Shown piece after piece: positions 62,165 through 64,000 of a stretch of DNA of 64,000 nt. Each line of letters begins with the position of its first letter. Positions within the stretch are counted from its first letter, which is position 1. The notes below the pieces were generated by a model. It had not been told where the DNA came from. It searched no databases and saw only the letters and a list, made by a program, of their open reading frames with translations. The DNA is from Stomoxys calcitrans (Eukaryota > Arthropoda > Insecta > Diptera > Muscidae), in the NCBI RefSeq assembly GCF_963082655.1, contig NC_081553.1, positions 187,671,752 through 187,735,751 on the forward strand, in the 5' to 3' direction. Both the position numbers and the translations under genes were made by a program.

Positions 62165-63115
62165 ACAGATCTAAATATTATTCCACTGCATGTCACAGAG
62201 CTGACGAGACCACACTGGAGCTGCAAGACTTACCACCGACCGGCGTGACATGGTCCACAAGGTTTCTTTGCGTGAATATTATTCCACTGCGTGTCACAGA
62301 GCTGACGAGACCACACTGGCGCTGCAAGACTTACCACCGACCGGTGTGACGCGGTCCACAAGGTTTCTTTGTCTGCACCACAAGTGCTGACGGCAAGTGG
62401 CTTGAGGACCTTGTTTCTACTTTCGACTTTATCGCAAATTGCTGTGGCATGTGGGGAGAATGTGTAAGAGCTGTCAAATGTAACGCCAAGTATTTTGAGA
62501 CACTTGATGGTCGGAATCATTTCTCCATCGACCATCACACCCAGCTCGGCATTCACCTCACGCGTTATTGTAGTGAACAATGTGACTGAAGATTTGGTAG
62601 CAAATATCTTTAGATTTCTTGCAACAAAATATGCATGCTGATAGCCGCATACCAGCGATGGGTCGAGACGGTCCCTAATACATATATCATTTCGTCTCTC
62701 CAAAGTCTTGAAAGTGAAAGACTTTATGGCTTGTAGTTGTTGGGTACAGAATAGCTAGGTTTCCCCGTTTTTGGGATCAAAATCACCCTAACTCCCCGCC
62801 ACCAAGTCGGTACATAGTCCAGCGAAACGCAGCTCCTAAAAAACATCTTCAAGAGTCGTATGACAATCGGCCCTTACCTTTGCACCAGAACAGCCATCTG
62901 GTCCCTTTGACCTGTAGGGTTCAAAGGAATTCACCACCCAGGCTATCTTCCCCTCTGTTATCATGTCCTCAACCAAGGACAGTGATTCGGTAGTAGGTGG
63001 TGTCAGAGAGTCATCGGTACTATTTGGGTCACTTGATACCCCGGCCACACCCGAGCATCCAGGGATGGGCGTAGCAGCCAGTGGCTCGAGCGTCTCAATG
63101 CTAAATGCCGTCATC
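62165..63115 (-). pseudogene. Jockey-type reverse transcriptase relic
   Basis: From 63115 the minus strand has SFEPYRSKGPDGCSGAKV (RT box 1), then SLDYVPTWWRGVRVILIPKT and PNNYKP (box 2), a degenerate stretch with the word amplified at 38-40 kb, then LDPSLVCGYQHAY. After deletion of motifs A-C the frame 62703-62230 reads TKSSVTLFTTITREVNAELG, PTIKCLKILGVTFDSSYTFS and ICDKVESRNKVLKPLA, then AAPVWSRQLCDTQWNNI, the thumb of Jockey elements. A ~102-bp in-frame tandem duplication covers the end (62173 and 62275). It has no catalytic YADD. Confidence 0.85.
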
Positions 63116-64000
63116 TTCTAAAAGTTTGCTTCCAAGAGTTTTTTTTTTGATTCTTAGAGACCCTAAATCCTAAATGAAATCCCTAAAAAGTTATAATTGA
63201 AGTTTAATAAATTGATATATTTATAGAATATGAAATATGCTCCTCATCATATATTCCCCCCTTTTACTTGCTCCAACATACATTTTTGCTTTTTGTTTAT
63301 AGTGTTTAACCCAGTTATTGTGTGAAAAGTTATGCGCAAAATTCTATAGAACTCATAGGAAGGTTGAATATGGATGTGGAGACCAACAACAAAAAATACA
63401 CAAATGACTTGTTACATATACAAAGGCAAACAATGCAAAAATTCATATATATTTGTCTGTGTATGTGCAAAACAATATGCACAATATACTGCAACAACAA
63501 CAACAAAACTATTTTATAAAAATAAACTCATAGGAAGTATTGAAACATTGATGAGTGTTTTTTTTTTATTCTAAACATTGTTGGTGATGTTGCTTTTTGT
63601 CGTTACTGATTGGAATTATTTAATAAATGTTACTACACATGTCATATGTTTGCGTGGCAATGCTAAAGGCTATGGGAAATGACTACCCACACACACACAC
63701 ACAAGCTGTCACACCCACCCCTTACTGGCAAAACAAAGGCAGTGAAAGCCTTTGACTGTATTGAAAACAAAAGTTTGATGCATTTCGATAAAATTTAATG
63801 CGATGCAGTTTTAGTTTTTGTTACTGAGAAATCTTTGCAAAAAAAGAAAACTAATCACAAAACATTGTATGAATGCCAGATTTTTATGCTGCATCATTGT
63901 ATGTTTCATTAAAACGATTTTGTTTTTGAAATCTTTGGCTAAAGACGTAGTAAGTGCAGGCCTAGATTTTTGCATTAAGCATGGCCTTTTAGTCTGCTGG
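63116..64000. other. AT-rich sequence, nothing recognised
   Basis: It includes a T run at 63139-63148, a CAA run near 63493-63506, and a CA run at 63688-63703. No gene, array or transposon end was found. It runs to the window edge. Confidence 0.5.

Overview
This 64 kb window looks like repeat-dominated nuclear DNA from a higher fly, most likely a calyptrate (muscid-type) dipteran. The call rests on the repeat families: tRNA-derived SINEs, mini-me/DINE-1-like elements with TA and GTCY microsatellite cores, mellifera-type mariner MITEs, and I/LOA/R1-, Jockey- and RTE-like non-LTR retrotransposons. The species is inference. I found no intact host protein-coding gene, no rRNA and no stand-alone tRNA gene. 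Nearly every long open frame is either a transposon relic or a by-product of tandem repeats whose period is divisible by three.

Layout. 0-6.2 kb: a TTTTA microsatellite, then one broken I/LOA/R1-like retrotransposon on the minus strand (endonuclease, linker, RT boxes, an RT motif-A segment amplified about five times, RT motifs B/C/thumb, and a 142-bp satellite at its 3' side), hit by two SINEs. 7.7-13.3 kb: a short mini-me-like element, a 153-bp array, a second locus of the retroelement-linked satellite, and a ~125-bp repeat region carrying a mariner MITE and a SINE. 14.5-18 kb: a type-3 element interrupted by an RT/RNase H fragment, SINEs, and a type-1 element. 18.1-22.6 kb: an RTE-like retrotransposon on the minus strand, broken by a nested type-1 element and a 62-bp repeat. 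22.6-25.7 kb: a type-1 element, duplicated mariner transposase debris, and a 607-bp fold-back element with 195-bp terminal inverted repeats. 28.0-33.8 kb: an uninterrupted 5.8 kb array of a 31-bp repeat with internal dyad symmetry. 34.9 kb: a hAT-like MITE. 37.1-40.4 kb: an RNase H tail, a GA tract and an array of a ~151-bp Jockey RT fragment. 41-43.6 kb: a type-1 array with a 753-bp duplication and a 16-bp minisatellite. 43.6-48 kb: RT and RNase H fragments and small tandem repeats. 48.1-53.5 kb: type-3 and type-1 elements, a second MITE copy and a second SINE family. 53.5-61.1 kb: fragments of an LOA-like element (ORF1, endonuclease start, RNase H), plus a chimeric type-1/type-2 array. 61.1-64 kb: a type-1 element, a Jockey RT relic and plain AT-rich sequence.

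How it fits together. The recurring theme is retrotransposon coding DNA turned into tandem arrays. RT motif A (220 bp), RT box 2 (151 bp), a retroelement-linked satellite (142 bp), endonuclease starts (229 bp) and smaller in-frame duplications (99 and 102 bp) all occur here. A candidate recursive splice site near 49.76 kb (branchpoint, pyrimidine tract, AG/GTAAGC) is the best hint of host function and would fit the window lying inside a very long plus-strand intron. The most distinctive non-coding structure is the 31-bp dyad array. All family names come from recognising motifs by eye; no database search was possible.
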